This document shows positions 8,798 through 16,324 of a DNA stretch of 64,000 bases, piece after piece; position 1 is the first letter of the stretch; the number at the start of each line of letters is the position of its first letter. The DNA is from Dethiosulfatibacter aminovorans DSM 17477 (GTDB lineage: Bacteria > Bacillota > Clostridia > Tissierellales > Dethiosulfatibacteraceae). A program made the position numbers and the translations under genes. Location: the NCBI RefSeq assembly GCF_900142005.1, contig NZ_FQZL01000007.1, positions 62,001-126,000 on the forward strand, in the 5' to 3' direction. The notes under the pieces are model-generated. The model was not told where the DNA came from. It made no database searches and saw nothing but the letters and a program-made list of their open reading frames with translations.

Positions 8798-8863
8798 CTG
8801 CACGAGATGCACACATCTCTGCATGAAATGCATACATAGGCCTATTCCGCTGCATGAGATGCA
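8798..8863 (-). promoter_or_regulatory. Three phased copies of a LytTR-type binding site
   Basis: CTGCACGAGATGCA (8798-8811), CTGCATGAAATGCA (8819-8832) and CTGCATGAGATGCA (8850-8863) start 21 and 31 bp apart, i.e. two and three helical turns. Read on the minus strand the core is TGCATYTCATGCAG. That contains GCATTTCAT, close to the direct repeat I recall for the E. coli LytTR regulator YpdB, which has a 21-bp period. They lie between the response regulator gene and its likely target operon. Confidence 0.75.
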
Positions 8864-8864
8864 T

Positions 8865-8893
8865 AAAAAAAGAAGATGCGTGTCTGCATCTTC
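8865..8893 (-). terminator. Terminator of the LytS/LytTR operon
   Basis: On the minus strand GAAGATGC-AGACAC-GCATCTTC is followed by seven Ts and begins directly after the response regulator stop codon. Confidence 0.9.
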
Positions 8894-9664
8894 TCATATC
8901 TTCATTAACTTCTTGAATTCCTTCACATAGCTTCTGCTTACGGGAATTTTTTCGTCCATCCCCTCTATGGTAAGCATATAGGTGTTGTTGAACCACATCT
9001 CAATCTCTTTTATCTTTTCCACATTTACGATATATGACCTGTGGCTCTTGAAGAAAATTTCATCGTCAAGCTTGTCCTCAAGTTCCGAGATCTTGTAGTT
9101 TGCGGTGAAGGACTCGCCGTCTCCGTAGGACACTTCAACCTTTCTTTCATTGGCCTTAATACATGAAATCTCATCAAAGTTTAGAACAAGTATCTTCTCT
9201 CCATTTGTGAAGGACAGCTTCCTGGTTTTGCCGCCATCGTCGCTTGCCTTCACCTCTTCCGGTTTCCTTGCTGATTTGACTTCCCCTGCAGACCTTGCCT
9301 TTCCGACTCTTTCTTCAAGTTTGTTAAGTAGGCCCGTAATCCTCTCCCTGGAGTAGGGTTTGAGAAGATAATCGAAAGCTTCAACCTGAAATGCATCCAG
9401 GGCATAGTCCCTGTATGCTGTAACGAAGACAAGCTCCGGCCTCACCTCAAACCTGTGGATTATCCTAGCAAGCTCCATTCCGTCAAGATTGGGCATGTTG
9501 ATGTCCAGGAATATGACATCAATATCCCTGCTGTCCTGCAGGAACTTAAGCGCCTGAATGGAGTTCTCAAATTCTCCTGCAATCTCTATGGAGGAATGGT
9601 TTTCTATGAAATATCTGAGTTCCTCCCTTGAAGGCTTTTCATCATCTATTATTAAACAGTTCAT
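8894..9664 (-). CDS. LytTR-family response regulator
   Basis: 256 aa. The receiver domain (residues 1-115) has D7/D8, phosphoacceptor D54 (IFLDINMP), T82 and K102. A charged linker (about 120-150) is followed by a C-terminal LytTR DNA-binding domain (KILVLNFDEISCIKANERK; FFKSHRSYIVNVEKI). The start at MNCLIIDDEK is set by GGGGGA behind ATG 9664; that start overlaps the kinase gene by 23 bp, so translation is coupled. It should receive phosphate from the LytS-like kinase and activate the hypothetical-cstA operon through the repeats at 8798-8863. Confidence 0.93.
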   Translation of the reverse strand: MNCLIIDDEKPSREELRYFIENHSSIEIAGEFENSIQALKFLQDSRDIDVIFLDINMPNLDGMELARIIHRFEVRPELVFVTAYRDYALDAFQVEAFDYLLKPYSRERITGLLNKLEERVGKARSAGEVKSARKPEEVKASDDGGKTRKLSFTNGEKILVLNFDEISCIKANERKVEVSYGDGESFTANYKISELEDKLDDEIFFKSHRSYIVNVEKIKEIEMWFNNTYMLTIEGMDEKIPVSRSYVKEFKKLMKI

Positions 9665-11369
9665 ACTTTTCCCCCGTTCTAATGAATTCTTCGTTTTTAT
9701 CATGGTATATCCTGAATGATATCCTGGTTCCCTTTTCCAGCCTTTCAATTACCAGACCCGAACCGTATATTAGTTTAAGCCTGTTGTGTACGTTCAGAAG
9801 GCCTATTTTCTTTTCATTCATTGTATCGCTCTCAAGCTTGCTGATTATTTCCCGGGAAATACCTATGCCGTCATCCTCGACGGAAACAACTGCAGAATTG
9901 AAATTATCCTTGTATGCAGATACCTTTATGGTGATTTTTCTATTTTCCTCGGCAGTTGTATTGGCCCTCATCCCATGCTTGATTGAGTTTTCTACCAGGG
10001 GCTGAATTATGAACATGGGTATCTTTATGTCAACATTTTCATCCACATAATACTCAATGTTGACCCGATCGCCGAACCTAGCCTGCTCTATTCCTACATA
10101 TGATTTCACATGACCTATTTCCTCGCTTATGTCTATAAGTTTCAGGGAGCTTTCTATATTGTATCTTAGAAAATCCGAGAGGTTTATTATCAAGTCCCTT
10201 GCCTTGTCAGGATCCAATCTCACCATGGATACGACTGTATTTAGAGCATTGAAGAGAAAATGGGGATTGATCTGGGTTTGAAGCGCCTTTATTTCAGACC
10301 TTGAAGCCTCCCTTTTAAGCTTTTCAATCTTGATCAGCTCAAACTGGGTGGAAAGAAGATTTGACAGTCTTTCAACAAGAACCTCCTCCTTGTATCCCAT
10401 GACCTGGTTTCCCTTGTACATTATGACAAGCTCTCCAAGAATCTTGCCCTCTTCATAGAAGGGAGAAGCAACAAGAGTCTTGTATTTTGTTGCGCCGTAT
10501 GTCTTGTCAAGCCTGTTTATCTGCGCAACTTTTTCAGATTCAAAGTCTTTTCCTATGTCCTCTATTATTCTCTGATACAATTCATACTGATTATCCCCGA
10601 ATTCCCTGGAAGAAGCCAGGACCCTGTCCTTTCCGGTCATAAGAACACAGTCGGCCTCAGTGGACTCTTCAATTATCTTGCATATTTCCGAATATGACTG
10701 ATTGTCGGGATTAAGAAAATAGGGCAGTGTTTTGTCTGCAATATCAAGGGCCATTGCCGACTGCTTTGCTGCCATGAGGTCCTTTTCCTTGAATATGTTC
10801 TCGGTTATCAGCAGAAGTATGGCTATTCCAAGTGTATTGAAAAACTCCATGGGAACCAATATGGTCTTGACTATGTCGAATGCAAGTTCAAAAGGCTTTG
10901 ACATCAGGAGAACCAGACCCATGTTCAATGTAACAACGACTATTCCAGCCATGATACCGTATTTCCATCGTTCGTAATATTCTGTCCTTATGTAAATATA
11001 TCCTGCAAAAAAACCTCCAAATACTGTTGTGATGGCACAGGGAAGGGACGAGATTCCATGGGGGTCGAATAGGTATCTGTGTATTCCCGCTATCAATCCT
11101 GCTCCAATTCCCACAAAGGGTCCGCCCAGCAATCCACCGAATATCACCGACAGTTCCCTTGTGTTTGCAATTGCCCCCTTTATGTTGACTCCCGTATAGG
11201 TTGCAAATATGCCCAGCCCTCCAAAGAGGACTGCCATGAACACCCTTTCTCTAAGGTTTGTCTCTTCCTTCAGCAGCATCTGCTTGAAGATTTTCTGATT
11301 TGAAAGAAGTATTACAGTTATCAGTATTATTGCAAAATTGCCTGAAAGTTCAGTTAAAAGATTAAACAT
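9642..11369 (-). CDS. LytS/BtsS-type sensor histidine kinase
   Basis: 575 aa. The N-terminal multi-helix 5TM-LYT sensor (about 1-190) contains ANTRELSVIFGGLLGGP and GLIAGIHRY. It is followed by a GAF-like segment (about 200-340), a His_kinase domain with the INPHFLFNAL phosphoacceptor motif, and an HATPase (PLVENSIKHGM, DDGIGI). R71, R98, C111 and T114 match in spacing the four residues I recall as the pyruvate site of E. coli BtsS (R72, R99, C110, S113). A pyruvate or related 2-oxo-acid signal is therefore a good hypothesis. It is first of the two-gene sensor-regulator operon. Confidence 0.92.
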   Translation of the reverse strand: MFNLLTELSGNFAIILITVILLSNQKIFKQMLLKEETNLRERVFMAVLFGGLGIFATYTGVNIKGAIANTRELSVIFGGLLGGPFVGIGAGLIAGIHRYLFDPHGISSLPCAITTVFGGFFAGYIYIRTEYYERWKYGIMAGIVVVTLNMGLVLLMSKPFELAFDIVKTILVPMEFFNTLGIAILLLITENIFKEKDLMAAKQSAMALDIADKTLPYFLNPDNQSYSEICKIIEESTEADCVLMTGKDRVLASSREFGDNQYELYQRIIEDIGKDFESEKVAQINRLDKTYGATKYKTLVASPFYEEGKILGELVIMYKGNQVMGYKEEVLVERLSNLLSTQFELIKIEKLKREASRSEIKALQTQINPHFLFNALNTVVSMVRLDPDKARDLIINLSDFLRYNIESSLKLIDISEEIGHVKSYVGIEQARFGDRVNIEYYVDENVDIKIPMFIIQPLVENSIKHGMRANTTAEENRKITIKVSAYKDNFNSAVVSVEDDGIGISREIISKLESDTMNEKKIGLLNVHNRLKLIYGSGLVIERLEKGTRISFRIYHDKNEEFIRTGEKYELFNNR

Positions 11370-11568
11370 ATTGTCTCTCCATTAATTGATTTTATCTCTG
11401 ATAATAATTATATATGATTTCATGGTAAATTACAGGTTAATTTTCATCATGTCAGGTGTCATATTTGGGGAAAATGTGATATACTTTCTTCTAAGAGTCA
11501 ATACATAATCCCAACTTGAAAGGCATATGTATTTTTAACTTTCCCAAGCTACAACAGAGGTGATATAA

Positions 11569-12402
11569 ATGATAGATTTACACGTCCATTCCAACTTGTC
11601 GGATGGTACAGATACAATAGACGAGCTTCTTGATATTGCAGAAAGCAGAAATGTTTCCGAATTTGCCCTAACGGACCACGACACTGTTCTGGGTGTGGAA
11701 GACATAATAAAAAAGGGTATGAAAAGAAATATTAAGGTAATACCCGGTATAGAACTCAGTACTTTTTCCAATGGATTGTCCATACATATTCTTGGCTATA
11801 TGATAGACTGGAAGAACAGCCAGCTTCTTGACTTTATAAATATTACGAACAAGCATTTGAGGGAATTCTCCCTTGGGATGATGACACGGCTGAAAAAGGA
11901 CGGCGTCATAGACTTCAGTCCCGACAGGGTGGAGGAACTCAAGACCTACAAGGATGCCATTTACCTCTCGGACCTTATGAAATCAATGATACACGACGGT
12001 TACCAATTTAAGCTTGAGGACTGGCCGAAGTTCTTTGCCGACACCTTCGGCAAATACAAGATGCCCATGACCAATGCCTTCCCCTGGGCTCCTGAGGATG
12101 CCGTTGAAATCATAACTGCTGCAGGAGGAGTATCATCCTTCGCTCATCCGGCAAGGATAGGAAATGCTGACATTAAAGAAATGGAACGACTTCTGCCTCA
12201 CGGCCTCAACGGAGTTGAAGTCTTCTACCCCTACCACGATGAAACACTAATGAGAAAATACATAGACTTCTGCAGAGCCAACGACCTGCTGAAGACAGGT
12301 GGAACCGACTGGCACGGCAAATTCACCTACTGGGATTCAAAACTCGGACAGTACGGTGTCAGGGATTCCAAGCTTCTTTACGAATACAATATAGCCAACT
12401 GA
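11569..12402 (+). CDS. PHP-domain phosphoesterase (RNase AM/YciV type)
   Basis: 277 aa. PHP metal-site motifs in order: DLHVHSNLSDG at the N-terminus, TDHDT near residue 36, PGIELST near 62, FAHPARIG near 188 and GGTDWHGK near 246. Relatives hydrolyse 3',5'-nucleoside bisphosphates or trim RNA 5' ends. The start is ATG 11569 behind AGAGGTGA. It is a single gene on the plus strand between divergent and convergent neighbours. The exact substrate cannot be read from the sequence. Confidence 0.9.
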   Translation: MIDLHVHSNLSDGTDTIDELLDIAESRNVSEFALTDHDTVLGVEDIIKKGMKRNIKVIPGIELSTFSNGLSIHILGYMIDWKNSQLLDFINITNKHLREFSLGMMTRLKKDGVIDFSPDRVEELKTYKDAIYLSDLMKSMIHDGYQFKLEDWPKFFADTFGKYKMPMTNAFPWAPEDAVEIITAAGGVSSFAHPARIGNADIKEMERLLPHGLNGVEVFYPYHDETLMRKYIDFCRANDLLKTGGTDWHGKFTYWDSKLGQYGVRDSKLLYEYNIAN

Positions 12403-12494
12403 TTCAAAATAATAACTTTACCATAAATTAAAAGATAAAGAATTTCTCGCAATTGTGTGAAATCCTTTTGTGTAATAATGCTAAATCTCCGTTT

Positions 12495-13232
12495 TCAGCT
12501 ATTTAGCAGCTTCATGACCTTGTTCAGGGATATCTTGCCGTATCTGGCTATTTCCCTGTAGCTCATGGATGTCATTTCCTTAAGTGACTTTACGGACTTT
12601 TCATTCACACCCTCGAAATTGGTGAAAATCCTTTCTGCAATCTTTTCCTTCCTGTTATCTACGGATTCCTCTATGTCTAGATAAATATTCTCGTCGTCCC
12701 CCCTGTGGAGGGCTATGAAGTTCTTCCTGAAATTATCCCTGTCATAGCATATATTGTTCTTCACAAAATTGGAATCCACCAAGAGGGGCGTCTCGTAGAA
12801 ATACTCCTTATAGCTGCACCACTTGTACTGGTAGGGATCCTGTACAATTCCGGCCTCCACCGGATTGAGATGGATATACCTCAAAAGCCCTAGAAAATAC
12901 ACATTGTCCTCAACAGGCTGGCTCTTGTATCTATCCTGGAATACGTGTCCGATTATATGCCTGTTTTTGTTGTAGTATGCGGCATACCTCTGGTTGATAA
13001 CCTTGATGAAATCATTCAGTTGATGCTCTTCCTCCTTTACCATGAGATGGTAGTGGTTGTTCATTATGCAGTAGGCATACATCTTGAATGGATGCTCCTC
13101 CTTCACTTCCTTTATTATGGAGTACAGCTTTCCCTTGTCCTGTTCATCCTTGAAGATCCATTTCTGGTTGTTCCCCCTTGCCATGACATGGTATATTCCA
13201 GTGGAGCTTTCTCTTCTCTTCCTTCTGGGCAT
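12495..13232 (-). CDS. REP-associated tyrosine transposase (RAYT, Y1_Tnp)
   Basis: 245 aa, full length for a RAYT. The N-terminal TGIYHVMARGNN and the HUH-type NNHYHLMVK motif are present, and GHVFQDRYKS carries the typical tyrosine region. The C-terminal helix-turn-helix (about 220-243; SMSYREIARYGKIS) may aid DNA binding. Such single-copy domesticated transposases process palindromic REP sequences rather than move as an IS. Its own leader (13246-13272) carries part of the REP-like sequence, and related hairpins occur elsewhere in the window. It starts at ATG 13232 behind AGGAGGTG. Confidence 0.92.
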   Translation of the reverse strand: MPRRKRRESSTGIYHVMARGNNQKWIFKDEQDKGKLYSIIKEVKEEHPFKMYAYCIMNNHYHLMVKEEEHQLNDFIKVINQRYAAYYNKNRHIIGHVFQDRYKSQPVEDNVYFLGLLRYIHLNPVEAGIVQDPYQYKWCSYKEYFYETPLLVDSNFVKNNICYDRDNFRKNFIALHRGDDENIYLDIEESVDNRKEKIAERIFTNFEGVNEKSVKSLKEMTSMSYREIARYGKISLNKVMKLLNS

Positions 13233-13245
13233 TTCGCACCTCCTT

Positions 13246-13272
13246 TTAAAAGTCGGTTCCTTTTGTTTTTTA
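13246..13272 (-). repeat. REP-like sequence in the RAYT leader, site B
   Basis: On the minus strand AAAAAACAAAAGGAACCGAC lies just before the transposase Shine-Dalgarno. It is the arm and loop part of the REP-like hairpins seen at 13534 and 60381. Confidence 0.55.
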
Positions 13273-13533
13273 TAGCTTCATTATACCATATACGGGTACC
13301 ATAAACAAACATCTGTCCTTGCAAGTTTCAAAATAGCTTGAACATATGTTGAATTTTCAATATTTTAAAATGAACTGCATTGAATTTCTTTTTCCCGGTC
13401 CAACTTTTTTAGAAAATCCCCTTGGGATTTTTTGAAATACAATTCAAAGCAATAAAATAGTAACAAACAGATATTTAAAGACATAACCATTGATATTACT
13501 GGATTATATTCGAATAATCTTAAAATGCAAAAT

Positions 13534-13576
13534 TTCCCAAAAAACAAAAAGAACCGTCCCTTTTGTTTTTTGGGAA
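13534..13576. repeat. REP-like hairpin, site C
   Basis: A 16-bp perfect inverted repeat (13534-13549 and 13561-13576; arm TTCCCAAAAAACAAAA) surrounds the loop AGAACCGTCCC. The 11-bp inner arms and the loop recur identically at 60381-60413. The rest of the 435-bp gap between the RAYT and glutaredoxin genes is A+T-rich and shows nothing else apart from the glutaredoxin promoter. Confidence 0.8.
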
Positions 13577-13594
13577 GAATCTGGAGAAAAGCTG

Positions 13595-13623
13595 TTGCAT
13601 ACCATACCCCCCTATGGTATCAT
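13595..13623 (+). promoter_or_regulatory. Glutaredoxin promoter with a C6-centred palindrome
   Basis: -35 TTGCAT (13595-13600), 17 bp, -10 TATCAT (13618-13623). The perfect inverted repeat ATACCATA-CCCCCC-TATGGTAT (13599-13620) fills the spacer. The TACC..GGTA outline with a C run recalls CsoR/CstR-family operators; that link is inference. Confidence 0.55.
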
Positions 13624-13668
13624 ATAGCCATAAAAGAAATCCAAAAACAAACCTTTAGGAGGTACACC

Positions 13669-13896
13669 ATGAAAGATATAAAAGTTTATTCAAGCAGCAC
13701 ATGCCCATATTGCACAATGATGAAGGATTACCTGACATCAAAGAATGTTGACTTTACTGAAAAGAATGTATCCACCGATATGGATGCGAGAAGAGAGCTC
13801 ATGGCCATGGGTCATATGGGAGTTCCCGTTACGGTAATAGACGGAACCGAGATCGTAGGCTATGACACCAACAAGGTAGATGCCCTACTGGACTAA
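13669..13896 (+). CDS. Glutaredoxin-family protein
   Basis: 75 aa, a minimal glutaredoxin with the CPYC redox motif near residue 12, the cis-proline MGVPVTVIDG and the C-terminal VGYDTNKVDALL. The frame is open well upstream, but AGGAGG seven bases before ATG 13669 fixes MKDIKVYSSS as the start. It acts as a thiol-disulfide carrier in the cytosol, in clostridia often reduced by thioredoxin-like systems rather than glutathione. It is monocistronic, bounded by a palindrome-bearing promoter and a terminator. Confidence 0.93.
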   Translation: MKDIKVYSSSTCPYCTMMKDYLTSKNVDFTEKNVSTDMDARRELMAMGHMGVPVTVIDGTEIVGYDTNKVDALLD

Positions 13897-13938
13897 ACTC
13901 CAGCTCATATAATAACACCCTCCAAATAATATATTTTA

Positions 13939-13967
13939 GAAAAACCCCTGATCCCCAGGGGTTTTTC
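13939..13967. terminator. Bidirectional terminator between glutaredoxin and kamE
   Basis: A 12-bp stem GAAAAACCCCTG / CAGGGGTTTTTC with loop ATCCC serves the convergent glutaredoxin gene and lysine operon. Confidence 0.9.
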
Positions 13968-13991
13968 GCTGTAAATATTTAATTCAATTCG

Positions 13992-14768
13992 CTATGCCAG
14001 TTTTCTTTCAACTATCTGGTTCACTATGAAGGTTGCCACATGGTTTGCGAATGATCCCGGGCCGAATCCCGCATCGTAGCCAAGCTCCTGCGCCAGTTCA
14101 TGGCTGAGTCTCGGTCCTCCGCAGATAAGGACCACCTTGTCCCTTATTCCTTCCGCCTCCATAAGCTCAACAAGCTGTGTAAGGTTTGGAATGTGAACAT
14201 CCTTCTGGGTTACAACCTGTGAAACGAGTATCGCATCAGCATTCATCTCAATTGCCTTTGCCACAAGCTCTTCATTTGGCACCTGGCTTCCCATGTTCAG
14301 TGTCTCGATGCCCTTGTATCTTTCAAGACCGTAGTGTCCGTCAAAGCCCTTCATATTCATGATGGCGTCTATTCCCACCGTATGGGCGTCCGATCCCGTA
14401 CATGCTCCGATGATAACCACGTCTCTCTTTATGTTTTCCTTGATATAGTCTTCAACACCATACTTGTCCATGAATTCCACATCAACCTTGGGAACTTCAA
14501 TCGCAGTATAGTCCACAGTGTGGTTTATGTTTCCATACATTGTAAAGAAAGTATAGCCTACCCCAAGGTCGTAGGAATAAACAACGCTTGGCTCCGAAAA
14601 GCCCATCTTCTTTGCCAGCTGCCTGGCAGCCTCGTCTGCCTCGTCTCCGTATGGAACAGGCAATGTGAAGCTGAACTGTATCTTTCCGTCGTTTAGTGTG
14701 TCGCCGTATGGCTTCACCTTTGTAAGGTCTATATTGCCGTTTTTCATTTCAATTACTTCTGCAGACAT
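13992..14768 (-). CDS. kamE: D-lysine/beta-lysine 5,6-aminomutase beta subunit
   Basis: 258 aa. It carries the Rossmann-like cobalamin domain with the base-off motif TGSDAHTVG (H129 ligates cobalt) and K140 in IMNMKGFDGHYG, the counterpart of the PLP-binding lysine 144 of the C. sticklandii enzyme. With KamD it moves the terminal amino group of beta-lysine or D-lysine from C6 to C5. It starts inside the kamD gene (16-bp overlap) and is the last gene of the operon before a strong terminator. Confidence 0.96.
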   Translation of the reverse strand: MSAEVIEMKNGNIDLTKVKPYGDTLNDGKIQFSFTLPVPYGDEADEAARQLAKKMGFSEPSVVYSYDLGVGYTFFTMYGNINHTVDYTAIEVPKVDVEFMDKYGVEDYIKENIKRDVVIIGACTGSDAHTVGIDAIMNMKGFDGHYGLERYKGIETLNMGSQVPNEELVAKAIEMNADAILVSQVVTQKDVHIPNLTQLVELMEAEGIRDKVVLICGGPRLSHELAQELGYDAGFGPGSFANHVATFIVNQIVERKLA

Positions 14769-16324
14769 TCTTTTTCACCTCCAAGCATTAGAGCTACGAA
14801 CGGATTTATGTATCCATCGGATTTTTCAACAACTCCGTCCAGACCCTTTCCGCCGTCAAAGGGCCTCTTGACTCCGCCGAACTTGCCCTGCATTATTGTC
14901 GAGAAGATTCCTTCCTTTTCTATGTCCTTGAGCATGCTTTCCGCATCTGCAAGTACCGACTGGGCCCTTTTCTGTATCAATCCGTCTTCCTTGAATTCTA
15001 TCTCAGACCCAAGGTCCCTAGCATTGTTGAATATATACTGTGCATTCTCTATTGACAGCATCCTGTCCTGGAGGAATGGAGTATGGATGGCTTCCGTAAG
15101 CATTCCAAGAAGCTGTATACCCTGGCCAGTCCAGATTGAAATCAGATTGAACAGCGCATCCTGAACGTGTCCCTTGAATATATTTCCTGTCTTGAACTTA
15201 GTTGGAGGCATGTACTTCAGTGGAGCCTTGGGGAATATTTCCCTTGCCATCTGAGCCTGTGCAAGTTCCATGAGGAATCCGTTCTCTATCTTGGGATTCA
15301 TCTCGAATGCATGTCCAAGTCCCATCTGCTCCTCGGGAATTCCTGCAAGAAGTGCATACTGCTCGTTTATGAACTGTGATGCAAGTACCGTATGTGCTTC
15401 CTCCACAGCATCTGCAGTAGTGAGGTAGTTGTCCTCTCCAGTGTTTATGATGATGCCGGCATATCCGTTTATGATTCTTGAGAAATACTGGTCCACTATT
15501 GTTCTCTGCATGTTGATGTCCCTGAAGAGTATGCCGTAAAGTGCATCGTTGAGCATTACGTCAAGCCTTTCAAGGGCTCCCATTGCTGCTATCTCAGGCA
15601 TGCAAAGTCCCGAACAGTAGTTGCAGAGCCTTATGTATCTTCCTACTTCCTCTCCTACTTCGTCAAGGGCCTTTCTCATGAGCCTGAAGTTTTCCTGTGT
15701 GGCGTATGTTCCGCCGAACCCTTCAGTTGTTGGCCCGTATGGCACGTAGTCAAGAAGACTCTGGGCCGTTGTCCTTATTACTGCAACAACGTCCGCTCCC
15801 TGTCTTGCGGCAGCCTGGGCCTGAACGATGTCCTCGTATATATTTCCCGTTGCGACTATTACATACAGATATGGCTTTGGTCCTTCTCCTATGGTGTCGA
15901 GGTATTCCTGTCTCTTGTCCCTGTTAGCCTTTATTCTTTCAGTTGTTTCCTTTGCTATCTCGTTTACCTTTTCGAAGATTTCCTCACTGTCGGCAATGGG
16001 AAGCTTTGTTATGTCTATTTCTCCCGCATTGATTCCTTCAGCAATCTCCTGGGGGCTGAGACCGGTGTTGACCATTGCATTTCCTATCCAGAATGCAGCA
16101 CCCTGGGCAAGCCCTCCGCCTTCCTTTATATTGTCAACCAATACATTTGGCAAAGGCTTCTCTATTTCATCAACTCCGTCGATTCCCAGAAGTCTGGCAA
16201 CGGTCCTTTCCACTGTTACTGTGGTATGTTTGTCTATGAATTCCTGTGTTTCATGAGCTATGTTTTTTGCAGCATTTCTTGCGCTGTCTATGATTTCAGG
16301 ATTTAGGTTAAGTTTACTTTTCAA
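14753..16324 (-). CDS. kamD: D-lysine/beta-lysine 5,6-aminomutase alpha subunit
   Basis: About 523 aa forming the TIM-barrel catalytic subunit. Long stretches match KamD: VIRTTAQSLLDYVPYG, TEGFGGTYATQENFR, RLCNYCSGLCMPEIAAMGA, INTGEDNYLTTADA. The frame is open to a GTG at 16333, but family N-termini (MxSKLNL) align best with TTG 16324, ten bases after AGGA. It overlaps the kamC stop (16314) and the kamE start, so the three genes are translationally linked. Function: adenosylcobalamin- and PLP-dependent 1,2-amino shift in lysine fermentation. Confidence 0.95.
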   Translation of the reverse strand: MKSKLNLNPEIIDSARNAAKNIAHETQEFIDKHTTVTVERTVARLLGIDGVDEIEKPLPNVLVDNIKEGGGLAQGAAFWIGNAMVNTGLSPQEIAEGINAGEIDITKLPIADSEEIFEKVNEIAKETTERIKANRDKRQEYLDTIGEGPKPYLYVIVATGNIYEDIVQAQAAARQGADVVAVIRTTAQSLLDYVPYGPTTEGFGGTYATQENFRLMRKALDEVGEEVGRYIRLCNYCSGLCMPEIAAMGALERLDVMLNDALYGILFRDINMQRTIVDQYFSRIINGYAGIIINTGEDNYLTTADAVEEAHTVLASQFINEQYALLAGIPEEQMGLGHAFEMNPKIENGFLMELAQAQMAREIFPKAPLKYMPPTKFKTGNIFKGHVQDALFNLISIWTGQGIQLLGMLTEAIHTPFLQDRMLSIENAQYIFNNARDLGSEIEFKEDGLIQKRAQSVLADAESMLKDIEKEGIFSTIMQGKFGGVKRPFDGGKGLDGVVEKSDGYINPFVALMLGGEKECLQK

